64,000 nucleotides of DNA from Diplosphaera chodatii (Eukaryota; Chlorophyta; Trebouxiophyceae; Prasiolales; Stichococcaceae): assembly GCA_032358165.1 (NCBI GenBank), contig JAALGY010000052.1, forward strand, positions 1,302,001 through 1,366,000, given 5' to 3'. A program made the position numbers and the translations under genes. Shown here in pieces: positions 1 through 9,886 of the stretch (positions are counted from its first letter, which is position 1; each line of letters opens with the position of its first letter). Under the pieces are notes generated by a model. It searched no databases and was not told the DNA's origin. It saw only the letters and a program-made list of their open reading frames with translations.

Positions 1-61
1 TGATCTGTCATTGCAGACATACGAGAAGGAGAAGGCGCAGGGGCACGCCGCGCTCTTCTGA
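1..61 (+). CDS. 3' terminal exon of an unidentified gene (partial)
   Basis: A splice acceptor (ttgcag) ends at base 16. It is followed by a short open frame reading TYEKEKAQGHAALF and then TGA at 59-61. The lysine/glutamate-rich end could close a helical or coiled-coil protein, but 14 residues are too few to assign a family. The rest of the gene lies left of the window. The frame was chosen because it is the only one giving a plausible charged C-terminus with a prompt stop. It could still be a chance frame. Confidence 0.4.
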   Translation, partial: DLSLQTYEKEKAQGHAALF

Positions 62-961
62 GAAGGCTGACAGCACAACTGTCATGGTGGCACACTCGCT
101 GGTCGCAGTGCCAGCAGTGGCTGGGCTGTGGTGCATGTGCAGCACCTACCGCCAGATACTGAGCACAAGGGCAAGCCAAAGAATTTCTTCTAGTGGAATT
201 CGAGGAAAGCAGACACCGCAGAAGCACAGCGGCTTGTCAACAATGGTGATTGGGGTCCGCCACATTGCACCACCTGGGTCAAAGCGCGGCGCAGCTGCTG
301 TCTCCACATCGCCAGCGTGCATTGTTACCACGTCTGGCAGTGCGGAGCTGCACTGTGCTTGGTGCCTTCATACCATACAGTCATGCTGGGGGCGGCGGCA
401 GCATCATGATGTTGCCTTGGAGCACACGGCCTGGCCGTGGGAGCTTCTTTCACACCGCTTGCTTGGCACCAAGGAACGGCTGTTCTGGTTGTGGGGTTGG
501 GGCACGGCGGCTGCACTGGCAGTGCCGGGAGCACTCAAGGGTCAGACCTCCATCTAACGCTTGTTGGCAGGCTGTTCATCCACTGGTTCAGGCAGGGTAT
601 GTGGCCGTGGAGCTTTCGCCTCGGCGGGGCTGGCCCACGGTTCGCCTGTCACTGACTATGTTGGTTGTCTACCACATGCGTGCATACCGTGCATTACTGT
701 TATGATGTTTCGTTGATTAGGTCCACAATCTCACTGTAAGGCTGAGCCCCCAGTGCGAGGCGCAATGAGGAAACTTAGGATTGAGTCGCCTCACACACCA
801 AGCATGCAACTGGTATGGACGGGTGTGAAGTGTCATCCAAGTGTTACAAAACAGTTCAAGATGGTCACAACCAGGCCCGTCTTCCTCCGACCATGCAGTC
901 TACCAGCGCGATCCGCCAGGTTTGTCATGGTCATGGACACGGTTGTCCAATGCTCAATGCT
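62..961. other. Intergenic, no gene seen
   Basis: This 900-base stretch lies between the partial first gene and the 3' end of the minus-strand UBM/RGG gene. Overlapping frames here (for example 84-557 +) have no recognisable domain and no consistent splice structure. It should hold the 3' UTRs of both neighbours. I see no RNA gene or repeat. Confidence 0.5.
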
Positions 962-2077
962 TCACCATCCCAGGGGGATTGTGACACCCTCCTTGTTCTG
1001 CCGCCCACCACCGCGCCCGCCTCGGCCGCCTCCTCCTCCAGCCCGACTCTGCTCAAACAAATCAGTGTAAAACAAAAGTCAGAGGCTGTGGACCTAGACC
1101 AGACGCCGTGGGGGCACATCAATTGCACGTGTGCTCGATCGACCATGCTGCAGGTATCAGGGAGTTGACTCACCGCACCGCCCCTGCCATGCAACTGCAA
1201 AGCATACACACGAGGCACATCAATACAGGTGCATTGCAAGGAAGAGGTGTTGCAGCAAGTCATGAAAAAGAATGCTTTGCTCCAAGCAGATGTCATGCGC
1301 ACCTTATTCTGGATGGTCACTCTCAAGTCAGCGACAGGGGCCACAGCCTGCTGCCTGCCGGACTGGGCTCCGCGGCCACGCCCCCTGCCGCCACCTGCCG
1401 GCTTTCCACCCCTCCCACCACTGGGCTTCCTGCCAGTCCTGCAAAGCGCATTTGGTGATTGGCAGGAGCCCCCAGAGATATGTACATGGCAGGGCACCGG
1501 CGCGCCTGATACTTTCTGCCAGCTAGACGCCCGGCGCACCCTGTGACCATGGCTGTGGCGGCGGTCAGGGCATCCGCTGCTGCCTTTGCCAGCCGCTTCT
1601 GCACCAAGAGCAGACAAATGGCTTTCATGCAGATGAGCGGACAAAGTTCAGAGTGAGCCTGTTGCCAGCCGTCTGCACTTGACGCGGATGCTCAACATCA
1701 TGTGCGTTGAGCCTCACAAGCCGAGCGTCGCAGATGCTCCAACTCACTGGAGCGTTTTTCAGGGCTGCGACCCTCACACCCAGACCACCGCCTGCGCCAC
1801 CGCCGCGGCCGCCCCGCTTCTTGGCCACCGCCTTCTTCCCCGCGGCGCCAGCTGCCGGCTTGTCTCCGGCGGCCTTGGTGGGCTGCCTCTCCTTCGTGCC
1901 CTTCCGTCGCCGCGCCGCTGGCTTGTTGGCAGACGTGGTGCCATTAGCAGGCTTTGCGCCAGCAGCGCCGGTCTTGCCAGCTTCTTTCTTCGGCGCTGCT
2001 TTCTTTTTGGATGCAATGAGGTCGTCCAGGCTCATGGACAAGCGCTGGTCAACGTCGGCGTCCATGGCCGTTGCCAT
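962..2077 (-). CDS. UAP56-binding-motif / RGG-box mRNA-export adaptor-like protein
   Basis: Five exons close exactly in phase: 2077-1748, 1598-1540, 1438-1303, 1194-1174 (a 21-base micro-exon) and 1048-962. They encode about 210 aa. Residues 12-22 read LSMSLDDLIAS, the LDDxI-type UAP56-binding motif (UBM) of ALY/REF, UIF and CHTOP export adaptors. A Lys/Ala-rich stretch follows. The second half carries RGG/GRG repeats (GGGRGRGRG, GRGG, GGRGGRGGG) that should bind RNA and be arginine-methylated. No RRM is visible, so this is not a canonical ALY. It resembles the UIF/CHTOP class, which recruits the DExD helicase UAP56 to nuclear mRNP. The start is the first ATG before the UBM. The gene is divergent from the uL11m gene. 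Motif recognition is solid; the exact family is inferred. Confidence 0.72.
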
Positions 2078-2830
2078 GCTGACGCCGCTAAGCCAATGTC
2101 CTCAGCTGACTAGCGACCGTGGAAATGGTCAGACAACGGATCCGTTTGAAGATCGATGCTGCTTCCGACCGGTCCAATACGACTGTGCAGTCCGAAATGC
2201 TGTCGCTATGGGACCCAGCTGTTGTCAATTACCTTGATGTGCAGATGCTGTCTGGCAACCAACCCAGCAGAGACACACCAGATACAGTTCACCAGATATC
2301 AAACTGCAATACGGTGGTACAGTCTGCAGGGCGAGTCGTGGAATGGAGGCTCTGTCGCTGCATCCGGTCCGCAAACTTTGCTTTGGGCGGTACACATTTG
2401 ACATTTCCACTTTTCCAAGCAGCGGCCAGCTCACCAGCACGAGCAGTGCAGCACAGTTTGTTGCTTCGCTTCCCTCTTGCACATTGCTTTGGTGGCAACG
2501 TGTGCGACTTGTTTCAGGTGATACAGTATTGCAGTTGGATAGCCGTGCAGCGTGTACATTCTACCGTTGCAATAGACGTTTGGCAAGGGTGCTCTGCGGC
2601 ACACCTTGTGGGCGGTGCACTGCAAGCCGGCCAAAGCCCTGAATCGCAGCTCCCTGTGATGCGAATATTCAACTGTAACTGAATCTCAGGTCAGTCAGGG
2701 TCGTGTGAAGCCAACCCATGCGAGGTGTAGAGCAAGTTCAATGCATGCACATGGCGCCGAAGCATGTGGGGGGATGTCACTTGACCAAACTGCTATGCAG
2801 GCTGCGTGCACTTGGTGCCGCTAGGCGGTG
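2078..2830. promoter_or_regulatory. Shared divergent promoter region between the UBM/RGG gene and uL11m
   Basis: These 753 bases separate two head-to-head start codons (2077 minus, 2831 plus), so the interval must contain both promoters and 5' UTRs. A 187-codon frame at 2119-2682 has no recognisable domain and uses unsupported starts, so I treat it as chance. No clear TATA box or repeat stands out. Confidence 0.5.
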
Positions 2831-3557
2831 ATGTCCAAGCCCAAGGCGGTGAGCCAGGTCATCAAGCTGCTGATTAAGGCAGGGCAAGCGAAACCGGGCC
2901 CGCCAGTCGGCGCCGCACTTGGCCAGGCCGGCCTGAAGATCATAGAGTTCACGAAGGACTTTAATGCCAAGACGGCGGAGATCGATGTGAGCTGGTGATC
3001 AGTCGCCACGAGCAGGCCACCAACCATGTTTCACAGATGGAAACATGCGCATTCATGAGATGCGCATGCATGACATCGCCCAACTGCTCGCTGACCAGCA
3101 GCGACAATGCCACTGCAGGAGGACGTGCTGCTGCCGGTTTCCATCACCGCCTACAGCGACAAGACCTTCACATATGTAGGCGTCTCCACCTGGCTGCATG
3201 ACCGCAGCTCATTGCCATTGCATGTGATGCTGCACCATTGCTAGCACCACCACTCTGCATCACGGGATGTTGCTGACATAGCACCGATGCCCTCGCGATC
3301 AGGATATCAAGACGCCGCCGGTGTCGTTCTTTGTGAAGCGAGCGCTGGGCAAGCAGTCCGGTAGTCAGAAGCCGGGGCATGAGTCAGCGGGAACGCTGTC
3401 GCTGCAGCATGTGTACGAAATCGCCAACATCAAGCAGCTTGACCACCCTGGCTTGTCGCTGAAGTCGTTGTGCAGCAGCATCATTGGCACCTGCCGTAGC
3501 ATGGGCGTGAACATTGCCAAGCCGCCGGATGTGCAGCCAGCTCCAGAGGCAGCGTGA
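2831..3557 (+). CDS. Mitochondrial-type large-subunit ribosomal protein uL11
   Basis: Three exons (2831-2986, 3119-3175, 3303-3557), all phase 0, encode 155 aa. The N-terminal domain begins directly at the ATG with [18 protein letters not shown], followed by [18 protein letters not shown], the signature of uL11. It continues with [11 protein letters not shown] and [18 protein letters not shown]. The C-terminal rRNA-binding domain has [11 protein letters not shown] and [11 protein letters not shown], the conserved stretch contacting the GTPase-associated rRNA. The length and the SGSQKPGHE segment fit plant mitochondrial uL11 better than cytosolic RPL12. No separate transit peptide precedes the domain, so either the basic N-terminus itself targets the protein or a further upstream exon was missed. 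The gene ends 210 bases from the convergent B3 gene. Confidence 0.9.
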
Positions 3558-3767
3558 GACAGGTGACTAGGCGTGCTTGGCGAGCTGCAGCTCATCTTTT
3601 GCAGGTCAACAATTGGCCAGAGTTGATGGTCAGGATGCAGTTGAAACCTTCTTTGCATATGTATGGTAAAGAGCTACAATGCGAAGGTTGCACACAGCTG
3701 CTCCTACCATGATGCACCAGTAAAGCGAAGGCACCCTACTCTATGCCACGAACGAGGTGTCTGCATC

Positions 3768-6052
3768 TCATGTTTGTCGAGCAGGCAGCATGCTGCCTGT
3801 CAAGCCTCCGGCTGCGACATCAGATTCTACCTTGATGCCGCTGGAGATGGCATCAGCTGCAGCAGGTGGATGCCTGTGGCTGTCTGCTGCTCGGCCATCT
3901 GTCGCTGCTGGCGATTCCTGCGCTGCATCAGCAGACTGCAGGTGTCTGTCTGGGATGGGCAGGTCGGGCGCCACCCCGGCTGCAGGCTGACCCTCAGTCT
4001 GCGCAGATACTGCAAGGGTTCCCAGGCTGTCAGCGGCACCCGCCGGCTGAGCAGTCGGCTCACCAGCTGGCACTCCCGCTGCTGGAAGACTGTCAGGTGC
4101 ATCGGGTGATGGTGCCTCAGCGCCAGCTGCATCAGCCATCATGCTGTCTGCCGCTGGCAAGTCGGCTGCAGATTGGCCAGCTGCGCTGACGCTTGGCCAG
4201 GGTGGCCCCGCAGCTTCGACGGCAGTGCTGTCTGTTGCAACCTGCTGCAGTGGTTCGGCTGCAGCCTGTCCGTCCGACAGGTGCCCAGGGGAAGGTTGCG
4301 CTGCTGGGTCTGCCTGCATGCTGCTTGTGCTTGCAGCAGGAGCTGCTTCCGCATGCACAGCTTCCATGCTGCTCACCGCATCTTCGCCAGCCCCACCGGG
4401 CTGCCCTGCTGCCTCCGCCTCACAGTCTGTTGCCATGTCGTCAGCTCTCAGCTCGTCTGGCTCTGCATCCGCAGCTGCCTCAGCTGCTGCTGCCTGCTGC
4501 TCCGCCTCGTATGCAATCGCAGCCGCTGCGAGGTCGTCCGGCAGGTTGTGCCCAGCTGTGATCAGAGCATCAAAGGCGCCTGCTGCTGTGTCGAAGTACG
4601 CCTGGTACATCTCGCCGCCAACATTAGCCGTGGCGCTCCAACAGAACCCATGATCTAGCACCTGGTAGGAAAGCAATAGGACAAGCAGGTGATGGCTCAG
4701 CATAGGGATCCGTGTTGGATTTTCTCGGCAGCTTGAAGGACGATGCTGTATCAGCACACCAGTGGCAACTTCGGGGCGGATCAATGCAAGCTGGCGCTGT
4801 GGCGCACCTGCGGTTCCAGGGAACAGCTGCTGCCGGGCGGCACAGCACGGAAGACGCCGTCAGCTGGTGGCTGGAAGTAGTCGGCGCCCTCCTGGCTGGA
4901 CTCGCTGTCCACGCTGGCGGCGCGCTCCAGCAGCCGTGCGCGCTTCTGCCGCCGCGTGGCCACCGCCGGCACGCTCAGTTGCTTTGCCTGCACGTCGTGA
5001 TGGAGCGACAGTTGCATTGTCGGGGTGACCCTTTCGGAGCAGGAGTTGTGTGCTCCAGTGTGCAGCCACGAAGCACACACATGGCAGGAGGTAGTATGCG
5101 AGCCGCCTCTGCGCGTAGTAGTGCATGTGTGCATCATCAGTTCGATGCTGCTCCTGATGTAGACGATGCAATAGTGCCACACCTTTGCTGGCTTGTCGTG
5201 TGTCGTGCCGTTGGCATTTGCTGACCGCCTGGTGCGCTGCACATCTCCAGGGCCCGGCAGCCGCGCGCACACCACCATCTTGCCGCTGGGCATCCTACCA
5301 AACAACAGCACATCGCCCGGCGACACCTGCAGTATTCCTGATACCTGTGACGCCTTCTGAACACAAAGCAACGACGGCTGACGACGTCGTCGTCTTGAAA
5401 TGTAATGCTTGCTGGCTATGCTTTGTGGACGAGCAATTGCATTGCACCTTGTACACCCGCAGCACGCTATCCAGACCCTCCAGCAGGTACATCCGCGACC
5501 TATTGATGCACCAGCCATCATACATTCCCTTATGATGGTCACCATGGGCATTGACAAGCTGCAAGAAGTTTATCGTTTTTTCGAAGTTTATCACGAAGTT
5601 TATCGCACTTTGCATTGGTCCAGAAACGATGCAGTATCGTGTGCTCGTTGCCAAAAGTGTCCTCGCAACGCACTGTGAGCCCAACCTTGCCGTCCTGGCA
5701 TGCAAAATGCTCAACCGCTGCTTTCTGCATGTCAGTAACCACCACAGCCTGATGTGGCAGATCTCAATGCCACAGCGCAGGAGGCAGCAGGCATTGCGTC
5801 CGGTTGACTCGCAGATGATACACGCATCTCGTGTTTCACAAGGCGGATGGAATCTCAGGCCCATTGTGGGTGGAACCCTCAGCCCAGGCAACTGCGCACC
5901 TTGGGCAGCACGATGCGGCCACGGCTTGCGGCGTCACAGGGCGTCAGCACCTTCTCAAACAGCAGCTCTGCGCCAACGTCCTCCAATAATGGCCGCACAC
6001 CGCCCGGAGATGTCACAGCCCCACCGCCCTCGCTCCAGCCCAGCTCTGCCAT
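3768..6052 (-). CDS. B3-domain transcription factor
   Basis: The B3 DNA-binding fold is spread over successive minus-strand exons. First comes ELLFEKVLTPCDAASRGRIV ending in LPK (about 5900). Next is KAAVEHFACQDGKVGLTVRC with HRFWTNAK (about 5730-5620). Then come RSRMYLLEGLDSVLRVYK (about 5510-5460) and VSPGDVLLFGRMPSGKMVV (about 5340-5270). These match the plant B3 order of LFEK, GRIVLPK, FRFW, SRMYVLEG and GDxVxFxRxxxGK. A basic RRQKRARLLE patch (about 4950) may be a nuclear signal. The last exon (to TGA at 3768-3770) is about 300 residues of Ala/Glu/Pro/Ser-rich low complexity, possibly an activation region. The ATG at 6052 (MAELGWSEGGG) follows a good acceptor, so the true start could be in an upstream exon or at 6115. 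It should bind DNA in the nucleus. I see no zinc finger or EAR motif to place it among VAL, ABI3 or ARF types. Confidence 0.85.
5565..5604 (+). repeat. Three copies of a 10-base direct repeat in a B3-gene intron
   Basis: GAAGTTTATC occurs at 5565-5574, 5583-5592 and 5595-5604, separated by 8 and 2 bases. It lies just inside the intron that follows the FRFW-like exon of the minus-strand B3 gene, and it is more AT-rich than its surroundings. Confidence 0.85.
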
Positions 6053-6734
6053 CCCGCAGTCTCTGCACACAGAAGATACACTTTCACAGAGCTCTCTTCC
6101 CCCTTGGGCAAGCACCCAGTGGTGAGGGTCAGGCGTGCGCTGCCGTGGTCAGCGCACCGTCCACAGCGCCGTGCATGCACCGGTGGAAGCAGCTGCTGAA
6201 CAGCAGGCGGCTGTGACCTTGTACGATGACACCTTGCGCCAGGGATGTCGACCTAATGAGCTGTGCGGTCAGGCTTGTAAGAGAGATGAGCCGCAAAACG
6301 GTGTCATGCGTGTTCCGGCGCAGCGGGCATTGTTGGTGCATGCTAAATATGGCCTGCAAGTGAAGTCAGCCTGACCTGGAGGTGTATGTCCAGCACAATC
6401 GAGCGGGGCTAGGCCGGGTGGAACGATGCAGTGTACATTTGAAGTCTGCTGTGACTTGTGCAGCAACTGGGCAGGACCCTAGTGAGTGCTGCAATCCCAC
6501 CATGCAACACGACTGTACTTTCTCACACATCTGGCCCTCAGTTGATGTTTTCATCCGCACTTGCACACTCGCGTCAGCACTTGGTGTTGCACGCTGCACC
6601 GCTGTGCACGTGGTGTGCAGACCAGTTGAACCATTGTCAGGGTCATCAAGCTGTTACACAGTGCCACGGTGTCGGCGGCACATCACGCCCCATGGTGTAA
6701 CGGCTGAGCTGGCACGGGGACTGTGCTCGCCTGA
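6053..6734. promoter_or_regulatory. Divergent promoter region of the B3 gene and the 86-aa gene
   Basis: Head-to-head start codons flank about 680 bases. The interval should carry both promoters and 5' UTRs and perhaps an unseen first exon of the B3 gene. The minus-strand frames here have no recognisable content. Confidence 0.45.
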
Positions 6735-7245
6735 ATGTCGCACATCACAGCAAAGTTTGTGTTCGATCAGGACAGCGTCTACGAGGTCGATCTCCCCGCG
6801 CAAGGTGCATGTCACGCCTGAGCGGCTGGCACATTGCACAGCTTGAACTGCTCAGCCCTGAAGTTTTGCGCGACAACTGCATAAGGAAGGTCTTCAGCTG
6901 ATGTTACCCTCGAAACCCTTACAGGCAAGCTGTCGAACAGCATTGCAGAGTTCCGCAAGCTGTCGGGCGCATTCCTGACCACCTTCCTGGTGGCGCATAA
7001 CCAGAGCACAGAGAAGGGTCAGTCTGCTGTGCGTGGAGTGTTTGCCTGTACCTGAAGTTCCATGCACTGTCACCTATACTGCAAGTTGTACGTGCAAGCA
7101 ACATGCTGCTGTTGCTTACCAGTTTCCTTGCATCACTTGACATGCAGTCGACATCATGGAGGAGGTAGTGGACGAAGATGGCATCGCACATGAAAATGCT
7201 GGCGAGTCACAAAGTAAGAGGAAGAAGGGCAAGCGGAAGCGATGA
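6735..7245 (+). CDS. Small lysine-tailed protein, 86 aa (possibly GON7-like)
   Basis: Three exons (6735-6804, 6925-7017, 7148-7245) close in phase to give 86 aa. Layout: a beta-like N-terminus (MSHITAKFVFDQDSVYEVDL), a central helix (KLSNSIAEFRKLSGAFLTTF), an acidic linker (DIMEEVVDEDG) and a very basic tail (SKRKKGKRKR) that looks like a nuclear or nucleolar signal. I do not recognise the family with certainty. The pattern of a single helix with LxxxxxxF(L)T followed by an acidic tail is loosely like GON7, the small disordered KEOPS subunit, but the similarity is too weak to assert. It is convergent with the CCDC174-like gene, with only 158 bases between stop codons. Confidence 0.6.
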
Positions 7246-7403
7246 CCATGGCACATGTTGGAGGTTATGATCTCTTCTCGATGGTCAGTAGAGAGCTGAC
7301 GGGGTAGCTGTGCACCTCTTTTGCAACGAGCATGCTGTCAGAGCTCAGAGGTGCATCGGACGAGCGGTGTTCGAACTGGTAGTTAGTGAGGATCCAGCTC
7401 ACG

Positions 7404-8674
7404 TCAGCCAGGTTTCGCAGCGGCAGCGTGCGAAGCTTTGAGCTTGCCAGCGAGCTGCTTGAGCATCGCTGCTTTGAGCTGCTTCCGCTTCGCATCCTCC
7501 AGCTCCTTCCGTCGCTCCTTCTCCTCCGCTGCACGCTCACGGCCGCGCTTTGTCTCCCGCTCTAGCTCGAAGACCGTCTGCATCAGCGTAAATGTAGCAC
7601 GTACTTTCCTCAGGCAAATGCTTCCAGGACTTGCGCTGCAACTTCAGGTTCGTTGCAAAGACCTGCTTGTGACCGACACCAACCACACAGGACACATGCA
7701 CAACAGCTGTCCTGAGCGCTTACATCGACTCTGCGTTGCCGTCGCTCCTCCTCCTCTGACATGGCTGCATACGACTGCTCGGACTCTGCTGTCCACTGCT
7801 GATGTGCCTGGTCCCGATGCGCATCTTGGGTCGCAGGATCACCTGACACCCAATGGCTGATTGTTGATGATCCAGCCAGAAGGACAGCCCGCTGTGTCAA
7901 CAAGCATGCAAGCAGCAGCAGCAGTGCGTGCTACCTGTGTAGTGCGCTGCGCCAATCCCCGCTCGGGAGCCGACAGGATTGGCTGCGGCGGTCAAGGCAT
8001 CCGCGTCTGGCGGAGCTGATGCTGATTTGCCAAGAAAGTCCACATGGTACGCGTCCTGCGGAGCAATGTGCACGGGCACATTGTGAAGTGACACCTCCGT
8101 TGACAATGCGGTGCCAAACTAGACAGGTCCAAGCAGATAGGCAGGGTTGCTGACCTCCTCGGCTTCGGTGCCTTCGCCGCGAGACAAGCGGTCGTACAGT
8201 GCAGCCTTGCGCTCCAGGGCTGCCTCGGACTCTGCCAGGCGGTTTGCTTCTGTTGGCGCCTGCAACCTGTCGCGCTCGGCTCTTTCTGCGACGCCGGCGT
8301 TTGCCTTGCCCAGCTGCGGCCCAGCGGCGCGGCGCGGCTTTGACAGCGGCAGACCCGCAGCCTTCTTCATGGCCGCCTCCTGCTCCAGCTTGTACAGCTG
8401 CGCATGCATCTCCGGCAGGCCTCGCGCCCCAACACCTGTATGGAAAAGGAAGACATTGACACACGGGTTCTGATGTAGGAGTTGTACTGGAGGACCTCGC
8501 CGCCTGTCAAGATGGTGCCCACCTTCATGCAGAGGTGCCGCAGCTGCACATACCTTCCACAAAGCGGTGCTTGCGCGGTTGCATCGTGCTCTCTGTGAGC
8601 CACCCCATGCTCTGCACATCCCGCTCCGGCAGCTTCTGCCTCTTGGCAGGTTGCTGTTGTTCACCGTCTGGCAT
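7404..8674 (-). CDS. CCDC174-like coiled-coil nuclear protein
   Basis: Exon 1 (8674-8554) encodes MPDGEQQQPAKRQKLPERD and onward. Exon 2 (from about 8440) contains NAGVAERAERDRLQ, then ALERKAALYDRLSRGEG. The next exon opens DAYHVDFLGK. This reproduces the CCDC174 order of GVSNRAEKD, LEEKAKLYEKMTKGD and MYLVDF. A later exon reads ESEQSYAAMSEEEERRQRR. The last exon is a strongly basic coiled coil (ERETKRGRERAAEEKERR, then KRKQLKAAMLKQLAGKL) ending at TGA 7404-7406, as in the animal protein. The splice pattern around 7580-7700 does not close cleanly in phase, so one exon there is uncertain. Animal CCDC174 is nuclear and associated with RNA processing and the exon-junction factor eIF4A3. A nuclear RNA role here is inferred from homology. 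Confidence 0.72.
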
Positions 8675-9131
8675 TGTCACTGCGTCACCGGCAACAGCCT
8701 GGCGGCAGGTGGGTGTGGTATGGCTGGGGTGTTGGACGCCAGAGTGTCCAGTGCTCTGCGTCACCAGCGCTTACATGCGCTTGAGCTTCCTTAAGAATGC
8801 ATGTTTGCCAGCTGCAACATGCCAAAATGACTGCCTGCACTTCCGACAGGGAGGGCGTTTCATCCCTGAGCACGCCCTGGAGCAAGCGACTCGTTACGAG
8901 AGTACAACACATCTTGGTGCTTCGGTGCGCAAACGCAGACGATATTGTGTACATGTCTTGGGCGACAGCCTGCAACGATGATCGTGTGTGCGTTGAAGTG
9001 CAACCGCGCTGCTCATGTGTGGCGTTGCGCCTAAACATCTGCACTTGGCCATCGACTTTGCTTGTGACAACATGGCACGTTGGTGCAATCTTGTGTGTTC
9101 GCTGGTGTACCGCAGAATGTGACCTGCCAAT
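8675..9131. promoter_or_regulatory. Divergent promoter region of CCDC174-like and VPS13-like genes
   Basis: This 457-base interval between head-to-head ATGs (8674 minus, 9132 plus) must hold both promoters if the VPS13 start at 9132 is right. No TATA-like run or repeat is obvious. Confidence 0.4.
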
Positions 9132-9886
9132 ATGAATGAACGTGACAAGTGGTTGTGCTGGCCCAGCGTGCTTGCAGTAGTGGTCGTGCTGGGGCTGGTC
9201 CTCTGCAGGTTGGTCTCGGCACTTGCACGATGCCGTGCACAAGGTCTCGCACGAGCAAGATGTAACCCTGCACAAGGACTTGACATCTGAAGGATGTGAC
9301 AGTGCAGAAGAAAGCACTTAACAGTCTGTATGCCTGCTGTGCAGGCTGACGCGGCTGCTTGACCGAGCTCTGACCGCGCTCGCACGTCAGTTTGTGGGGT
9401 CATTTGAGGCCCCAGGCTCCGACCTGCGTCTCAGCATCAGTCTTTGGCAGGGTGAGCCTCACGGCAGGCCAGCCCTGCATGCCAGCAGTCCCAGATGCTG
9501 GGCACTCACTGCACTCTGTGGCCTTGACTGTGCAGTGTCGTCAGCGTGTCACCGGATACATTTGCATTCTTGCTGCAAAGCTTACACTGCCGCACGAATG
9601 CAGGCTACGCGGAAGTCAGGGACCTGCAGCTCGATTGCGCATGGCTGGATGCATTGGATGGTCCATTCCGGACCCGCAAAGGTGAAGAGCTCATCCGTCG
9701 CATGGCATGGAGGTCGCATGTAACAAGCAGCGATGCCTTGCTAACATGAGTCTATTCAAACCGCAGCTACGATCGCCTCTGTCAAGCTACGCATCACCTG
9801 GTGGCACTGGCACAATGCCCGCATCGACCTGCTGATCACCGATGTCAGCCTTGAATGCGGCGTTCGGAACAACCCCACGGTGAGCA
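9132..9886 (+). other. VPS13 N-terminal exons: possible membrane anchor plus chorein domain
   Basis: Exon 1 (9132-9208) reads MNERDKWLCWP, then the hydrophobic stretch SVLAVVVVLGLVLC. Exon 2 starts at 9345 and continues in phase (RLTRLLDRALTALARQF), giving an amphipathic helix like that opening chorein domains, then DLRLSISLW. The next coding block (about 9545-9680) reads VSPDTFAFLLQSLH with LQLDCAWLDAL, and a further exon (about 9770-9886) has ATIASVKLRITWWHWH with LLITDVSLEC. The obvious GT donor after exon 2 (9452) leaves the next block out of frame. A GC donor at 9447 restores the frame. Confidence 0.6.

Noticed and set aside
2119..2682. 187-codon plus-strand frame upstream of uL11m
   Set aside because: No recognisable domain, Cys/His/Ser-rich random composition, and it lies in the divergent promoter interval. 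Not joined in phase to the uL11m start.
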